This document shows positions 1 to 8,271 of a stretch of 64,000 nucleotides of DNA, piece by piece. The stretch comes from Catenisphaera adipataccumulans. GTDB lineage: Bacteria > Bacillota_I > Bacilli_A > Erysipelotrichales > Erysipelotrichaceae. Made by a program: the position numbers and the translations under genes. Position 1 is the first letter of the stretch; each line of letters opens with the position of its first letter. Location of the stretch: positions 310,001 through 374,000 of the forward strand of contig NZ_JACHHK010000001.1 in NCBI RefSeq assembly GCF_014202755.1, written 5' to 3'. The notes below the pieces were generated by a model. The model was given only the letters and a program-made list of their open reading frames with translations. It did not search any database and was not told the DNA's origin.

Positions 1-341
1 AGATGCTCCGCTTCCATCTTCACGATCCGGCCTTTTAAGAAGCCGAACCCCTCGGTATAGCCATTTTCTTCTCCGGATTCAAACATCACCTGCATGCCCA
101 GACAGATCCCGAGCAGCGGTTTTTTATCTTCATTGACCATCTTCTTGATTGGTTCATACAAGCCAGCCTCGTGGATGTTTTTCATACAGTCTTTGAATGC
201 ACCGACCCCTGGCAGGATCAGCTTTTCGCAGACAGCCAGCTGCGCCGGATCACCGGTGATGACACAATCATGTCCAAGGGCACGGAGCGCGTTTTCCACG
301 CTGCGCAGATTGCCCATGCCGTAATCGATGACCCCGATCAT
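1..341 (-). CDS. hisH: Imidazole glycerol phosphate synthase, glutaminase subunit HisH (partial, 3' end outside window)
   Basis: The visible N-terminal 113 residues begin MIGVIDYGMGNLRSVENAL and carry the glutaminase nucleophile elbow LLGICLGMQ, with the catalytic Cys near residue 80. This is the class I amidotransferase subunit that supplies ammonia to HisF in histidine synthesis. The start is the ATG whose first two bases overlap the hisB stop as ATGA, so the two genes are probably translationally coupled. The gene runs off the left edge of the window, so the catalytic His and Glu are not seen. hisA and hisF are expected beyond the edge but cannot be confirmed. Confidence 0.95.
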   Translation of the reverse strand, partial: MIGVIDYGMGNLRSVENALRALGHDCVITGDPAQLAVCEKLILPGVGAFKDCMKNIHEAGLYEPIKKMVNEDKKPLLGICLGMQVMFESGEENGYTEGFGFLKGRIVKMEAEH

Positions 342-919
342 ACCAGCACTCCTTTGGAGGACGACACGGTATCGCCGGTGACTTTTACTGCCTGTTTCAT
401 CGCATGGCCAAGCGCTTTGAAGATGGCTTCGATCTTATGATGATCGTTGGTGCCGTAATAGACATTGACATGCAGAGTAATGCCGGCAGCAACCGCAAAC
501 GCACGCAGGAATTCTTCCGTCATTTCACATGAGAATGTCCCGACCGTATCCCGGGTCAGATCACAATGATAGACCAGATACGGCCGGCCGCTGATATCCA
601 GCGTCACGTTGGCCAATGTTTCGTCCATCGGGCAGTTGAATGAGCCATAGCGCTCGATACCGATTTTATTTCCCAGCGCCTTGCGGACGGCTTCGCCTAA
701 AACAATGCCGCAGTCTTCGACGGTGTGATGGTCATCCACATTCAAATCGCCGTGGGCGACCATTTTTAAATCAATTTTAGAATGAAAGGAAAACAACGTC
801 AGCATGTGATCAAAAAACCCGATACCGGTATCGACAACGGCATCGCCTCTGCCGTCCAGATTCACTTCACATTTGATCCGAGTTTCTTTGGTGTTACGTT
901 CTACATCTGCTTTTCTCAT
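338..919 (-). CDS. hisB: Imidazoleglycerol-phosphate dehydratase HisB
   Basis: This 193-residue protein has the usual length of the monofunctional dehydratase. It shows the metal-binding motifs of the family: FFDHMLTLFSFHS near residue 35, DDHHTVED near residue 63, and near the C-terminus the matching DHHKIEAIFKALGHA. It dehydrates imidazole glycerol phosphate to imidazole acetol phosphate, the step before HisC. No phosphatase domain is fused to it, so histidinol phosphatase must be elsewhere. The start overlaps the hisC stop by 4 nt, and a GAAGG site lies upstream. Confidence 0.97.
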   Translation of the reverse strand: MRKADVERNTKETRIKCEVNLDGRGDAVVDTGIGFFDHMLTLFSFHSKIDLKMVAHGDLNVDDHHTVEDCGIVLGEAVRKALGNKIGIERYGSFNCPMDETLANVTLDISGRPYLVYHCDLTRDTVGTFSCEMTEEFLRAFAVAAGITLHVNVYYGTNDHHKIEAIFKALGHAMKQAVKVTGDTVSSSKGVLV

Positions 920-1947
920 TTTCCGAACCTTCTTTCATATTCCTCCAGTACATGAAGGACCATTTGATTCTCTGCCGAACTGCCGATCGACAGCCGGAAA
1001 GCCGGACTGTCATAATTCCGGATCACGATACCGGCCTGTTCAAACAAAGCCAGCAGTTCCGGTTTATGGTCACAGCGGCCGTAAATAAAGTTGGCAGCGC
1101 TGGGATAGAAACGGAACGACTGGAAGTCTTTGATCGCATCGTACATCTGATCACGTTCCGCTTTCGTTTCGGCAATTTTTCCCTCAAAACGCTCAGCGTG
1201 ATTCAAAACAATTGTACCGATCTTGCGGCTGACAGAATTTAATGCATATGGCACAAAACTGCTGCGCAGTTCCGGGATCTTCTTTTTCGATGTCACCAGG
1301 AAGCCCAGCCGGCAAGCCGCCAGCTGATAGGCTTTGGATAACGTGCGGGTGACAAATAAATTCTCAAAGTTCTCGACTTCATGAAGCATCGAATGTGAAC
1401 TGAATTCCATATAAGCTTCATCCACGATGACCGGGATCGGCGCAAATCCTTCAACGATCTTCTTGACTTCATCGACCTTTAAAACATGCCCGGTCGGATT
1501 GTTCGGATTACTGAAAACCACCAGATCCACGGGGCGTTGTTTGCCGGTTTGAATGAAATCATCAATATCAAAGGAACCGTCCTCATTGATTTCATATTTG
1601 AAAACATCCGCTTCATAAGTGCTCGCATAATAATCGAACATCGAAAAATCTAAACTGTAGGTATAAAGCGTCTTGCCTTTTCCCAGATAACGCCCGATCA
1701 AAAACCCGAGCATCTGATCGGAACCATTGCCGGCCATGACTTGATCAGCATCGATGCCTTTGGCTTTGGCATATGCTGCCTCCAGTTCATGCTCCGTTTC
1801 CGACGGATAACGGTTAAACGCGATCGTCGGCATAGCTTCCTGAATTTCTGCGATGATATCGTCATCCAGATTTTCAGATGATTCGTTGGCATTCAGCAGG
1901 ATACCTTCCTGTTTTGCGGCAGTATAACTTTGGATCTTCTTACTCAT
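916..1947 (-). CDS. hisC: Histidinol-phosphate aminotransferase HisC
   Basis: A 343-residue fold-type I PLP aminotransferase. Visible signatures are the NGSDQ loop, FSNPNNPTGH, the VDEAYMEFS segment with the PLP-contacting Asp and Tyr, and the Schiff-base lysine in TRTLSKAYQLAACRLGF. It converts imidazole acetol phosphate to histidinol phosphate using glutamate. The start ATG overlaps the end of hisD by 8 nt, and a GAGG site sits inside the hisD end. Its place between hisD and hisB supports HisC rather than an aromatic aminotransferase. Confidence 0.96.
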   Translation of the reverse strand: MSKKIQSYTAAKQEGILLNANESSENLDDDIIAEIQEAMPTIAFNRYPSETEHELEAAYAKAKGIDADQVMAGNGSDQMLGFLIGRYLGKGKTLYTYSLDFSMFDYYASTYEADVFKYEINEDGSFDIDDFIQTGKQRPVDLVVFSNPNNPTGHVLKVDEVKKIVEGFAPIPVIVDEAYMEFSSHSMLHEVENFENLFVTRTLSKAYQLAACRLGFLVTSKKKIPELRSSFVPYALNSVSRKIGTIVLNHAERFEGKIAETKAERDQMYDAIKDFQSFRFYPSAANFIYGRCDHKPELLALFEQAGIVIRNYDSPAFRLSIGSSAENQMVLHVLEEYERRFGK

Positions 1948-3226
1948 TTTCCATCCTCACTTTCACGGCATTCGCATGTGCATCCAGATGTTCTTCCTTG
2001 GCCATCGTCATGATCTGCGGGCCGTAGGCCTGCAGCGCTTCTTCCGTATAATGCAGGAAACAGGACGTTTTGATAAAGCTGTCCACGCCTAACGCACTGG
2101 AAAAACGGGCCGTACCGCTGGTCGGCAGAACGTGGTTCGTGCCGCCGAAATAATCCCCGATGCTTTCACAAGTATAATATCCCATAAAGACACTGCCCGC
2201 ATGACGGACCTGACCCAGATATTTCATCGGATCTTCGATCATCAGTTCCAAGTGCTCTGGTGCAATTTCATTTGCGAAATGGATGCATTCTTCGATGGAA
2301 TCGCAGACGATGGCCTTGCCGTAATTGGCCAGACTTTGTTCCACGATTTCCCGCTTCGGCAGCTTGACCGATTGTTTCTTTAATTCATCATTGACCGCAT
2401 CAAGCACCGTGCGCGACGTCGTCAGCAGGATCGCGCTGGCCATCGGGTCATGTTCCGCCTGGCTGAGCAGATCGGCTGCCGCATGACGTGGATTGGCCTT
2501 TTCGTCAGCCACGACGAGGATCTCGCTCGGGCCGGCGATCATGTCAATGTCCACCTTGCCGTAAACGAGCTTCTTGGCCGCTGCTACAAAAATATTGCCC
2601 GGTCCGACGATTTTATCCACCGCCGGGATCTGCTGCGTGCCATAGGCCAGCGCAGCAATGGCCTGAGCGCCGCCGATCTTATAGATTTCGGTCACACCGG
2701 CAAGCTGCGCGGCAAAAGCAATGTTTGGATGAATCGAACCATTCTCGTCCGGCGGCGTCACCATGACGATGCGCTTTACGCCGGCGACATGCGCCGGGAT
2801 CGCGTTCATCAGCACGCTGCTTGGATATTGAGCGCGTCCGCCCGGCACATAGATGCCCACACTGTCTAACGGCAGCACCCGCTGTCCGAGATAAATGCCT
2901 TTTTCTTTCTGCAGAATATAGGACTGACGCACCTGCGCCCGGTGGAAATATTCGATATTTTTCTTTGCCTGACGCATCGCGTCACAGAAAGCCGGGTCAC
3001 ATTGTTGGATGGCCGCATCCAGTTCTTCCGGCGAAACTTTGAATGTCTCGATGTCCTGGTGATCAAACTGCTTTGTGTATTTTTTACAAGCTTCGTCTTG
3101 ATTCGTTCGGACATCGTTTAAAATTTCTGTCACTTTTAATAAGATATCGGCCGAAATTTCCTGGGCCCGGCTCTGCAGGTAATCCGCCAGTACAGCGGGA
3201 TTGTCTTTACTGATTTCCTTCAGCAT
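1940..3226 (-). CDS. hisD: Histidinol dehydrogenase HisD
   Basis: A 428-residue protein of normal length. The family signature runs from about residue 220, with IVGPGNIFVAAAKK and then VDIDMIAGPSEILVVAD. The catalytic region HAAADLLSQAEHDP follows. It carries out the last two oxidations, histidinol to histidine, with NAD and zinc. The start overlaps the hisG 3' end by 20 nt in another frame, so hisD probably depends on coupling to hisG translation. No clear Shine-Dalgarno stands at the best distance. Confidence 0.97.
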   Translation of the reverse strand: MLKEISKDNPAVLADYLQSRAQEISADILLKVTEILNDVRTNQDEACKKYTKQFDHQDIETFKVSPEELDAAIQQCDPAFCDAMRQAKKNIEYFHRAQVRQSYILQKEKGIYLGQRVLPLDSVGIYVPGGRAQYPSSVLMNAIPAHVAGVKRIVMVTPPDENGSIHPNIAFAAQLAGVTEIYKIGGAQAIAALAYGTQQIPAVDKIVGPGNIFVAAAKKLVYGKVDIDMIAGPSEILVVADEKANPRHAAADLLSQAEHDPMASAILLTTSRTVLDAVNDELKKQSVKLPKREIVEQSLANYGKAIVCDSIEECIHFANEIAPEHLELMIEDPMKYLGQVRHAGSVFMGYYTCESIGDYFGGTNHVLPTSGTARFSSALGVDSFIKTSCFLHYTEEALQAYGPQIMTMAKEEHLDAHANAVKVRMENE

Positions 3227-3854
3227 GTTTCTTCACGATCCTTTCCAAATCTTCAATGATCGTCATCACTTCATCGCGTTTCATCTTGAAGCTGGCCTTG
3301 TTTACGATGACGCGGACGCTGATCGGACAGACATCGTCGAGCACGACCAGTCCGTTTTCTTTCAATGTCGTACCGGTCTCCATGATATCGACAATGCCGT
3401 CGCATAAACCGAGGATCGGCGAAAGTTCGACCGAACCGTCGATCTTGATGATCTCCACATCCATGCCTTTTTGATTGAAATAGGCACGGGCCACATTCGG
3501 ATATTTGGTGCCGATCTTAATATGACCGACTTTATTCAATAGATCAATTTCCGGCAGGCTGGCTAAAATAAATTTACATTTGCCGATATTCAGATCCAGC
3601 ATTTCATAATAATCTTTGCCGCCTTCCAATAATGTATCCTTGCCGACGACGCCCAGATCAGCGACGCCATGTTCGACATACGTGATGCAGTCATTGGATT
3701 TGACCAGAAAATAACGGATATCTTTCTTGGTATCGGGGAAAACCAATGCCCGGCCTTTGTCTTTCAGCTTTTCGATGCCGTAGCCGCTTTCCTCCAACAT
3801 CGCTACCGTTTGTTTTTCCAGACGGCCCTTGGTCAATGCGATCGATATACTCAT
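3207..3854 (-). CDS. hisG: ATP phosphoribosyltransferase, short form HisG
   Basis: 215 residues, the length of the short HisG type that lacks the C-terminal regulatory domain and needs HisZ as partner. The N-terminus MSISIALTKGRLEKQTVAML is typical, and the PRPP-binding segment is GLCDGIVDIMETGTTLKENGL near residue 150. It commits ATP and PRPP to histidine synthesis. The gene starts inside the hisZ stop (4-nt overlap), which fits a fixed HisZ:HisG ratio. Feedback inhibition by histidine would be sensed through HisZ. Confidence 0.97.
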   Translation of the reverse strand: MSISIALTKGRLEKQTVAMLEESGYGIEKLKDKGRALVFPDTKKDIRYFLVKSNDCITYVEHGVADLGVVGKDTLLEGGKDYYEMLDLNIGKCKFILASLPEIDLLNKVGHIKIGTKYPNVARAYFNQKGMDVEIIKIDGSVELSPILGLCDGIVDIMETGTTLKENGLVVLDDVCPISVRVIVNKASFKMKRDEVMTIIEDLERIVKKHAEGNQ

Positions 3855-4969
3855 TTGGATACCTCCACGTCGCCGTTTTCCCGGACGACCATCTTCACCG
3901 GCTGCTTTTTCCGCAGTTCCCGGGCCAATTTCAGCGCTTCCACTTGTTTGGACAGCGGATAATACAACGTTACGGTTGGTTCCGGTTCCGGCGTCATGAC
4001 TTCCGTCAGATAGTCCAGCTTGACGCCGAACCCGCAGGCCGGCAGATCCCGGCCGAATTTATTCAGCAGCTGATCATAGCGGCCGCCGCTCAATACACTA
4101 TGACCGACGCCCGGCACGAATCCTTCAAATATGATACCGGTATAATAATCCAGATGCGGCACCTTGCCTAGATCAAACGTCACATGATCGGCATAACCCA
4201 GTTCTTTCAGTGCATCGTAGATATGAAGCAGAGAGTCCACTTCCTGACGTAATTCATCGTTAAAACAATAGGCCAGCGCCTTGTTCAAGACATCCGGCTG
4301 TCCGCCTAACATCGGCAGTTCGATAAAGAAGGTCGAGGCCTGATCTGAAATCTGCAGTCCAGCAACATAATCTTGCAGTTCGACCATGCTTTTGCGGTCG
4401 ATCAGATCCGCCAGGGTCTTGGTCTGTACATTATTCAGATTCAAAGCCCGGCACGCTTGTTTGAAAAAGTCGCTGTTGCCAATTTCCAGCTGATAATCTT
4501 CGAGCCCGAAGGCTGCCATCGTATCCAGCGCACAGCACAGCACCTCGATATCGTGCTGGGAATCCAGACCGATCAGTTCGACACCGCAGTCACTGACTTC
4601 GCTGCGCTTGCCGGCAAAAGCCTGACGCATTTTATAAACGCTGGAACAATAGCGCAGACGGTACGGCGGGTCGATCTTGGAAAATTTCGAAGCACAGACC
4701 CGGGCGATCGGCACGGTCATATCCATCCGCATCGCGAGGATCTTGCCGTCCTGATCGATTACTTTGACCATCTCACGATCATCAAAGTCACCTTGCGCAT
4801 CGGCGAATGCATTTTCATACGTTTGATAAAATTCTAATGTCGGGGTTTCGATTTCCCGATATCCATAGGATCGGAATACTTGTTCGATACGGTCCTGCAG
4901 TTGTTTTTTGGCCGTGCACTCATCCAGCAGGATGTCGCGCATGCCGAAGGGAATGCGAATCTGATTCAT
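3851..4969 (-). CDS. hisZ: ATP phosphoribosyltransferase regulatory subunit HisZ
   Basis: A 372-residue paralogue of class II histidyl-tRNA synthetase with the catalytic core (PFGMRDILLDECTAKKQLQD, then motif-2-like YRLRYCSSVYKMR) but no anticodon-binding domain. Its short length and place ahead of hisG identify it as HisZ rather than HisS. The frame is open for 18 more codons upstream, but that part is the T-box terminator. The chosen ATG has an excellent AAGGAGG site 5 nt upstream. It is the first gene of the his operon. Confidence 0.96.
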   Translation of the reverse strand: MNQIRIPFGMRDILLDECTAKKQLQDRIEQVFRSYGYREIETPTLEFYQTYENAFADAQGDFDDREMVKVIDQDGKILAMRMDMTVPIARVCASKFSKIDPPYRLRYCSSVYKMRQAFAGKRSEVSDCGVELIGLDSQHDIEVLCCALDTMAAFGLEDYQLEIGNSDFFKQACRALNLNNVQTKTLADLIDRKSMVELQDYVAGLQISDQASTFFIELPMLGGQPDVLNKALAYCFNDELRQEVDSLLHIYDALKELGYADHVTFDLGKVPHLDYYTGIIFEGFVPGVGHSVLSGGRYDQLLNKFGRDLPACGFGVKLDYLTEVMTPEPEPTVTLYYPLSKQVEALKLARELRKKQPVKMVVRENGDVEVSK

Positions 4970-4991
4970 ATGACCTCCTTGTTTCTGATAC

Positions 4992-5247
4992 AAAAAAAGC
5001 GCCCCATAAGGACGCTGCTGCAACGTGGTTCCACCTTATTTCGCCATTTACTCACATAAATGACCTCGTCGAGTGCTATCACACTCCAGTCCGATAACGG
5101 GGACTTCCGATATACACTACTTGGTTTCGCATATATGACTCCGGGAGGTGTTCTTCAAGTTTCGCTCTTCTTTTCCACCGGCCAAGAAGTCTCTCTAAAA
5201 CTACCACTTAAATACTATGTCCCATCATTGTCCTTGATTAGTTATAA
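4992..5247 (-). promoter_or_regulatory. T-box riboswitch leader of the his operon, specifier CAC (His)
   Basis: The leader transcript carries the T-box core AAGGTGGAACCACG at 5024-5037, followed by a terminator stem AGCGTCC-ttat-GGGGCGCT and seven T at 4992-5016. The stem I region contains the AGAGAG and GGTGG elements usual in T-boxes. The most likely specifier codon is CAC at 5148-5150 in the segment GAACACC, which matches histidine. Uncharged tRNA-His should stabilise the antiterminator and turn on hisZGDCBH. The specifier was assigned by eye, not by folding. Confidence 0.93.
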
Positions 5248-5275
5248 ATATATAGGGAACAAGGCAAATTGTCAA
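5247..5275 (-). promoter_or_regulatory. Promoter of the his T-box operon
   Basis: A perfect -35 box TTGACA at 5270-5275 is followed by a 17-bp spacer and a -10 box TATATT at 5247-5252. It stands about 20 bp downstream of the stop codon of the threonine aldolase fusion gene. No terminator is visible between them, so some read-through into his is possible. Confidence 0.85.
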
Positions 5276-5292
5276 GACAGCCTGAAAAGTTC

Positions 5293-6861
5293 TTACATGT
5301 TTTCATTTGTTTCAGAACCGATCTTTTTATCAAAAGCGATCTTCTCACTATGATCGAACCAAATCGTACCGCAGTATTGAAAACCGTTCTGCGAAAGAAT
5401 ATGTTTCATTTTTTGATTGTCCGCATCGGTATCCACCCGGAAAGAATAAATTCCTTTGGATGCGCTCAATTCTTCGATCAGTTGAAAGACTTTGTGACTG
5501 AAGCCGTGCCCGCGGGTCTGGTCGGAAAATGCCATCCGGTGTACCACGACATACGGCAGATCGGTATGCCAGGAACCATTTAAATGTTCATACGCCGGTT
5601 CGCCGTTGAAATCGATACAGAGATAGCCGATCTTTTGATCGCCGACTTGCGCAAAATACCCTTTCTTGCTGCGCAGATCCTCCAGAATGCACGCTTCATC
5701 AGGATAACCTGTCTGCCATTGATCGACGCCGCAGTCATGCAGATATCTTTTTGCGGCATTGATCATGTCCATGGCGGCCGAAAGATCTTTTTCTTCTCCC
5801 TGCACCAGTTTCATGCTTGTCTGCTTCAGACAGCGGGAAACCGCTTGTCTTAATTCCTCAATACCTTCCTGGGTCGTAGCCCAGCTGGACGCAAACCGCA
5901 CGACTGTGTGATCTTCGTCGTAGTCTTCCCAATAACCAAATTCGACCCAGCGGCTGAGCTCTTTCATGACGTTGTTTTCCAAGATGATAAACTGCTGATT
6001 GGTCGGCGAATCAATATAAAATTGGCATCCGGCTGCTTCGAAGATTTGTCGGATCTGTTTAGCTGCTTCGATCGCATGCCGGCTGATCCGCAGATAGAGA
6101 TCATCCGTAAATAAAGCCAAAAATTGAACACCGACCAAGCGGCCTTTGGCAAAAAGTGCACCGTGCTGCTTGATCTGCGTCAAAAAATGCGTTGGTTCTT
6201 TGCCGCCGGGAAAAACAATGGCTTCACCGTTCAAAGCACCGACCTTCGTGCCGCCGATATAAAAGACATCGCAAAGTTCATCGATCAACGGCAAGGTCAC
6301 ATCGGTATCATCGGCAGCCAGTCCGTATCCCAAACGGGCCCCGTCCAGAAACAGTTTCAAATGATGGGCGTGACAGACCTTGGCAAGCTGACGAAGCTCA
6401 TCGGCAGAATACAATGTTCCATATTCAGTCGGATGCGAAATATACACCATACCTGGAAAAACCATGTGTTCATGATTGTCGTCCTGGTAAAAGCGCTGTA
6501 CGTAAGCATCCACATCTGAAGCTGACAGTTTCCCGTTGGTTTCCGGCAGGGCCAGCACTTTGTGCCCGGTGCATTCAATGGCGCCGGCTTCGTGGACATT
6601 GATATGACCGGTTTGCGCGGCGATGACCCCTTCGTACGGCGCTAACATCGTATCGATGACCAGTTGATTGGTCTGGGTGCCGCCATTCACAAAATACACC
6701 GATGCCTGTTCATCCTGGCAGGCGCTGCGGATCGCATCGGCTGCCTGTTTCGTAAATCGATCCGCCCCATAACCCGGTGCCTGTTCCATATTCGTTTCAC
6801 AAAGTGCCTTCAGCACGTCTTCATGACAGCCTTCCAAATAATCACACGCAAATGAATACAT
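5293..6861 (-). CDS. Threonine aldolase-type PLP lyase fused to a C-terminal GNAT acetyltransferase domain
   Basis: Residues 1 to about 345 are a fold-type I beta-eliminating lyase of the threonine aldolase family: HINVHEAGAIECTGH, the Asp-Arg pair in FLDGARLGYG (D173, R176) and the Schiff-base lysine K206 in YIGGTKVGAL. From residue 350 (MKLVQGEEKD) the chain continues as a GNAT domain of about 160 residues with YVVVHRMAFSDQTRGHGFSHKVF as the likely acetyl-CoA site. Usual aldolases end near 340-350 residues, so this is a true fusion; no ribosome site precedes M350. It probably cleaves L-allo-threonine or L-threonine to glycine and acetaldehyde; the acetyl acceptor is unknown. It lies 13 nt behind the XRE-cupin gene and has a strong AAGGAGG site. 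Confidence 0.85.
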   Translation of the reverse strand: MYSFACDYLEGCHEDVLKALCETNMEQAPGYGADRFTKQAADAIRSACQDEQASVYFVNGGTQTNQLVIDTMLAPYEGVIAAQTGHINVHEAGAIECTGHKVLALPETNGKLSASDVDAYVQRFYQDDNHEHMVFPGMVYISHPTEYGTLYSADELRQLAKVCHAHHLKLFLDGARLGYGLAADDTDVTLPLIDELCDVFYIGGTKVGALNGEAIVFPGGKEPTHFLTQIKQHGALFAKGRLVGVQFLALFTDDLYLRISRHAIEAAKQIRQIFEAAGCQFYIDSPTNQQFIILENNVMKELSRWVEFGYWEDYDEDHTVVRFASSWATTQEGIEELRQAVSRCLKQTSMKLVQGEEKDLSAAMDMINAAKRYLHDCGVDQWQTGYPDEACILEDLRSKKGYFAQVGDQKIGYLCIDFNGEPAYEHLNGSWHTDLPYVVVHRMAFSDQTRGHGFSHKVFQLIEELSASKGIYSFRVDTDADNQKMKHILSQNGFQYCGTIWFDHSEKIAFDKKIGSETNENM

Positions 6862-6874
6862 ATTATCCTCCTTC

Positions 6875-7432
6875 TCACAGCGGCCGATAATACAAGATCA
6901 TCGACAGCCAAACCGTTTCTGTGCCCGTATTGCGGTAAGCATGCGGTACATCCGCTAAAAAGTGCACAGAATCTCCTTCGTTTAAATCAAATATTTCTTC
7001 CCCGGCGGTAATGTTTACCTGGCCGGAAAAAACGGTAATAAATTCTTCGGTGCCGGGCATATGGGGCTTGGCTTCCAAGCTGCCGCCGGCATCGATTCGA
7101 ATGCGGTATGTTTCAAACAGGCGCTTTTCATCAAACGGAAACGCCGGATAATTGATGTAGCGGCCGTCACCTTCGGTCAGCGGCATTACGTCCGCTGCCC
7201 GGATGACCTGGTTCTCCTGTTTTTGGTTTTCGATCAAGGAAGTAAATTTTACTTTATACCCATTGGCGATCTTCCAAAGTACGGAAATGGTCGGATTGGC
7301 GTCGCCTTTTTCAATGGCTGAAAGCATGCTCCGGGATACACCGGTCCGGCGGGAAGCCTCTTCTAAGGTCATCTGCTTTTTCCTGCGGATCTCCTTCAGA
7401 TTTTCAGATACGTTTTCCTGAACATTCATCAT
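6875..7432 (-). CDS. XRE-family regulator with C-terminal cupin domain
   Basis: A 185-residue protein with an N-terminal helix-turn-helix (residues about 10-65; TLEEASRRTGVSRSMLSAIEKGDANPTISVLWKIA) and a C-terminal cupin barrel (about 110-185; MPGTEEFITVFSGQVNITAGEE, then GDSVHFLADVPHAYRNTG). This architecture is common in regulators of amino acid and polyamine metabolism, where the cupin senses a small ligand. It is followed at 13 nt by the aldolase-GNAT gene, which is its most likely target or partner. An AAAGGAG site precedes the paired ATGATG start. Confidence 0.9.
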   Translation of the reverse strand: MMNVQENVSENLKEIRRKKQMTLEEASRRTGVSRSMLSAIEKGDANPTISVLWKIANGYKVKFTSLIENQKQENQVIRAADVMPLTEGDGRYINYPAFPFDEKRLFETYRIRIDAGGSLEAKPHMPGTEEFITVFSGQVNITAGEEIFDLNEGDSVHFLADVPHAYRNTGTETVWLSMILYYRPL

Positions 7433-7467
7433 CGGTCTCCTTTTTCTTATATATTGGATTTATATTC

Positions 7468-7496
7468 ATTTTATTGTCATTCACAGTTCCTGTCAA
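7468..7496 (-). promoter_or_regulatory. Promoter of the XRE-cupin / aldolase-GNAT pair
   Basis: A -35 box TTGACA (7491-7496), a 17-bp spacer and a -10 box TAAAAT (7468-7473) lie directly downstream of the terminator of the preceding NYN gene. This makes the regulator and aldolase a two-gene operon. Confidence 0.8.
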
Positions 7497-7497
7497 C

Positions 7498-7525
7498 AAA
7501 AAAAAGGAAGAGACGCTCTTCCTTT
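7498..7525 (-). terminator. Rho-independent terminator of the NYN-domain gene
   Basis: A hairpin with the arm AAAGGAAGAG, its complement and a short loop is followed on the minus strand by eight T. It lies 10 nt after the NYN stop codon. Confidence 0.85.
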
Positions 7526-7535
7526 CTGCTTGATG

Positions 7536-8243
7536 TTACTTTGATGCTTTATGAATGTCCGGTTTCAATTGTTTATATAATTGTGAGCCTTCTTCGACGC
7601 CAAAGCTCTTGACCAGGTCGTTATGAATATCGGCCAGGTTGTTCAGATCCTCGCTCAAAAGGATCGAGCGAACTTTGGTGGCTTTGTCTTTCGGCATTTT
7701 CTGCCGCTTCACCATATCGGTCACGATTTGGTGCTTGTCATCCGCAACAGCCGGTAATTTCGAATCATCGGCTGAAGCCTGCGATGGCTTTTTTGTTTTT
7801 TCAGGTTTCGCTGCCGGTTTTGGCTGTGAAGCCTGCAGCTTCGCTTCGATCTCCCGTTGACTGATCCGCGATAATTTGATGCCGCGCTGGCACCAAAACT
7901 GTACGACCGGATCATATCCGGTATCGTTGGAAAAGATCACATAACGCGTTTTCGGAGCCGACTTCAACAAGTACCCTAAATAGCTGACCAATTGAAAGTC
8001 CAGCCCGTTTCGTCCCGTGTTGCATGCGACCATTTCAAACTCATTGGGATATTGACAGATGTACTTCATATCGGGATAGGAAATATACGGAGAATTCTCG
8101 GTATAAAACAGGAGAATACGATCGAGCTTGGTTTTGCGTTCCAGCAGAATGGTCCAGCTGGAGCCGATATTTTCGGTATCGACTAAAAAAACAGTTCGAC
8201 TTTTCGTACGTGTTTCCTCCTCGTTGACATCAAGCACTTTCAT
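7536..8243 (-). CDS. NYN/PIN-like domain protein
   Basis: About 235 residues. The N-terminal half (about 10-135) resembles NYN-type PIN nuclease domains: VFLVDTENIGSSW at the start with the first conserved Asp, NGLDFQLVSYLGYLL in the middle, and VIFSNDTGYDPVVQFW with a second acidic cluster. A Lys/Pro/Ala-rich linker (about 150-180) leads to a small helical C-terminal domain. Such proteins are usually RNA-processing nucleases; the target here is unknown. The start is uncertain: no Shine-Dalgarno is present, a TTG three codons upstream is also open, and a TATAAT overlaps the chosen ATG. Confidence 0.75.
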   Translation of the reverse strand: MKVLDVNEEETRTKSRTVFLVDTENIGSSWTILLERKTKLDRILLFYTENSPYISYPDMKYICQYPNEFEMVACNTGRNGLDFQLVSYLGYLLKSAPKTRYVIFSNDTGYDPVVQFWCQRGIKLSRISQREIEAKLQASQPKPAAKPEKTKKPSQASADDSKLPAVADDKHQIVTDMVKRQKMPKDKATKVRSILLSEDLNNLADIHNDLVKSFGVEEGSQLYKQLKPDIHKASK

Positions 8244-8253
8244 TATATACAAT
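8224..8253 (+). promoter_or_regulatory. Promoter of the B3/B4-domain gene, lying inside the 5' end of the NYN gene
   Basis: TTGACA at 8224-8229, an 18-bp spacer and TACAAT at 8248-8253 point towards the plus-strand gene at 8272. The -35 box and most of the spacer lie within the first codons of the divergent NYN gene, so the two 5' ends overlap functionally. Confidence 0.75.
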
Positions 8254-8271
8254 TATCCACAGGAGGGAAAC

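Noticed and set aside
4970-5023. Longer HisZ N-terminus
   Set aside because: The extra 18 codons cover the T-box terminator stem and the real ribosome site.
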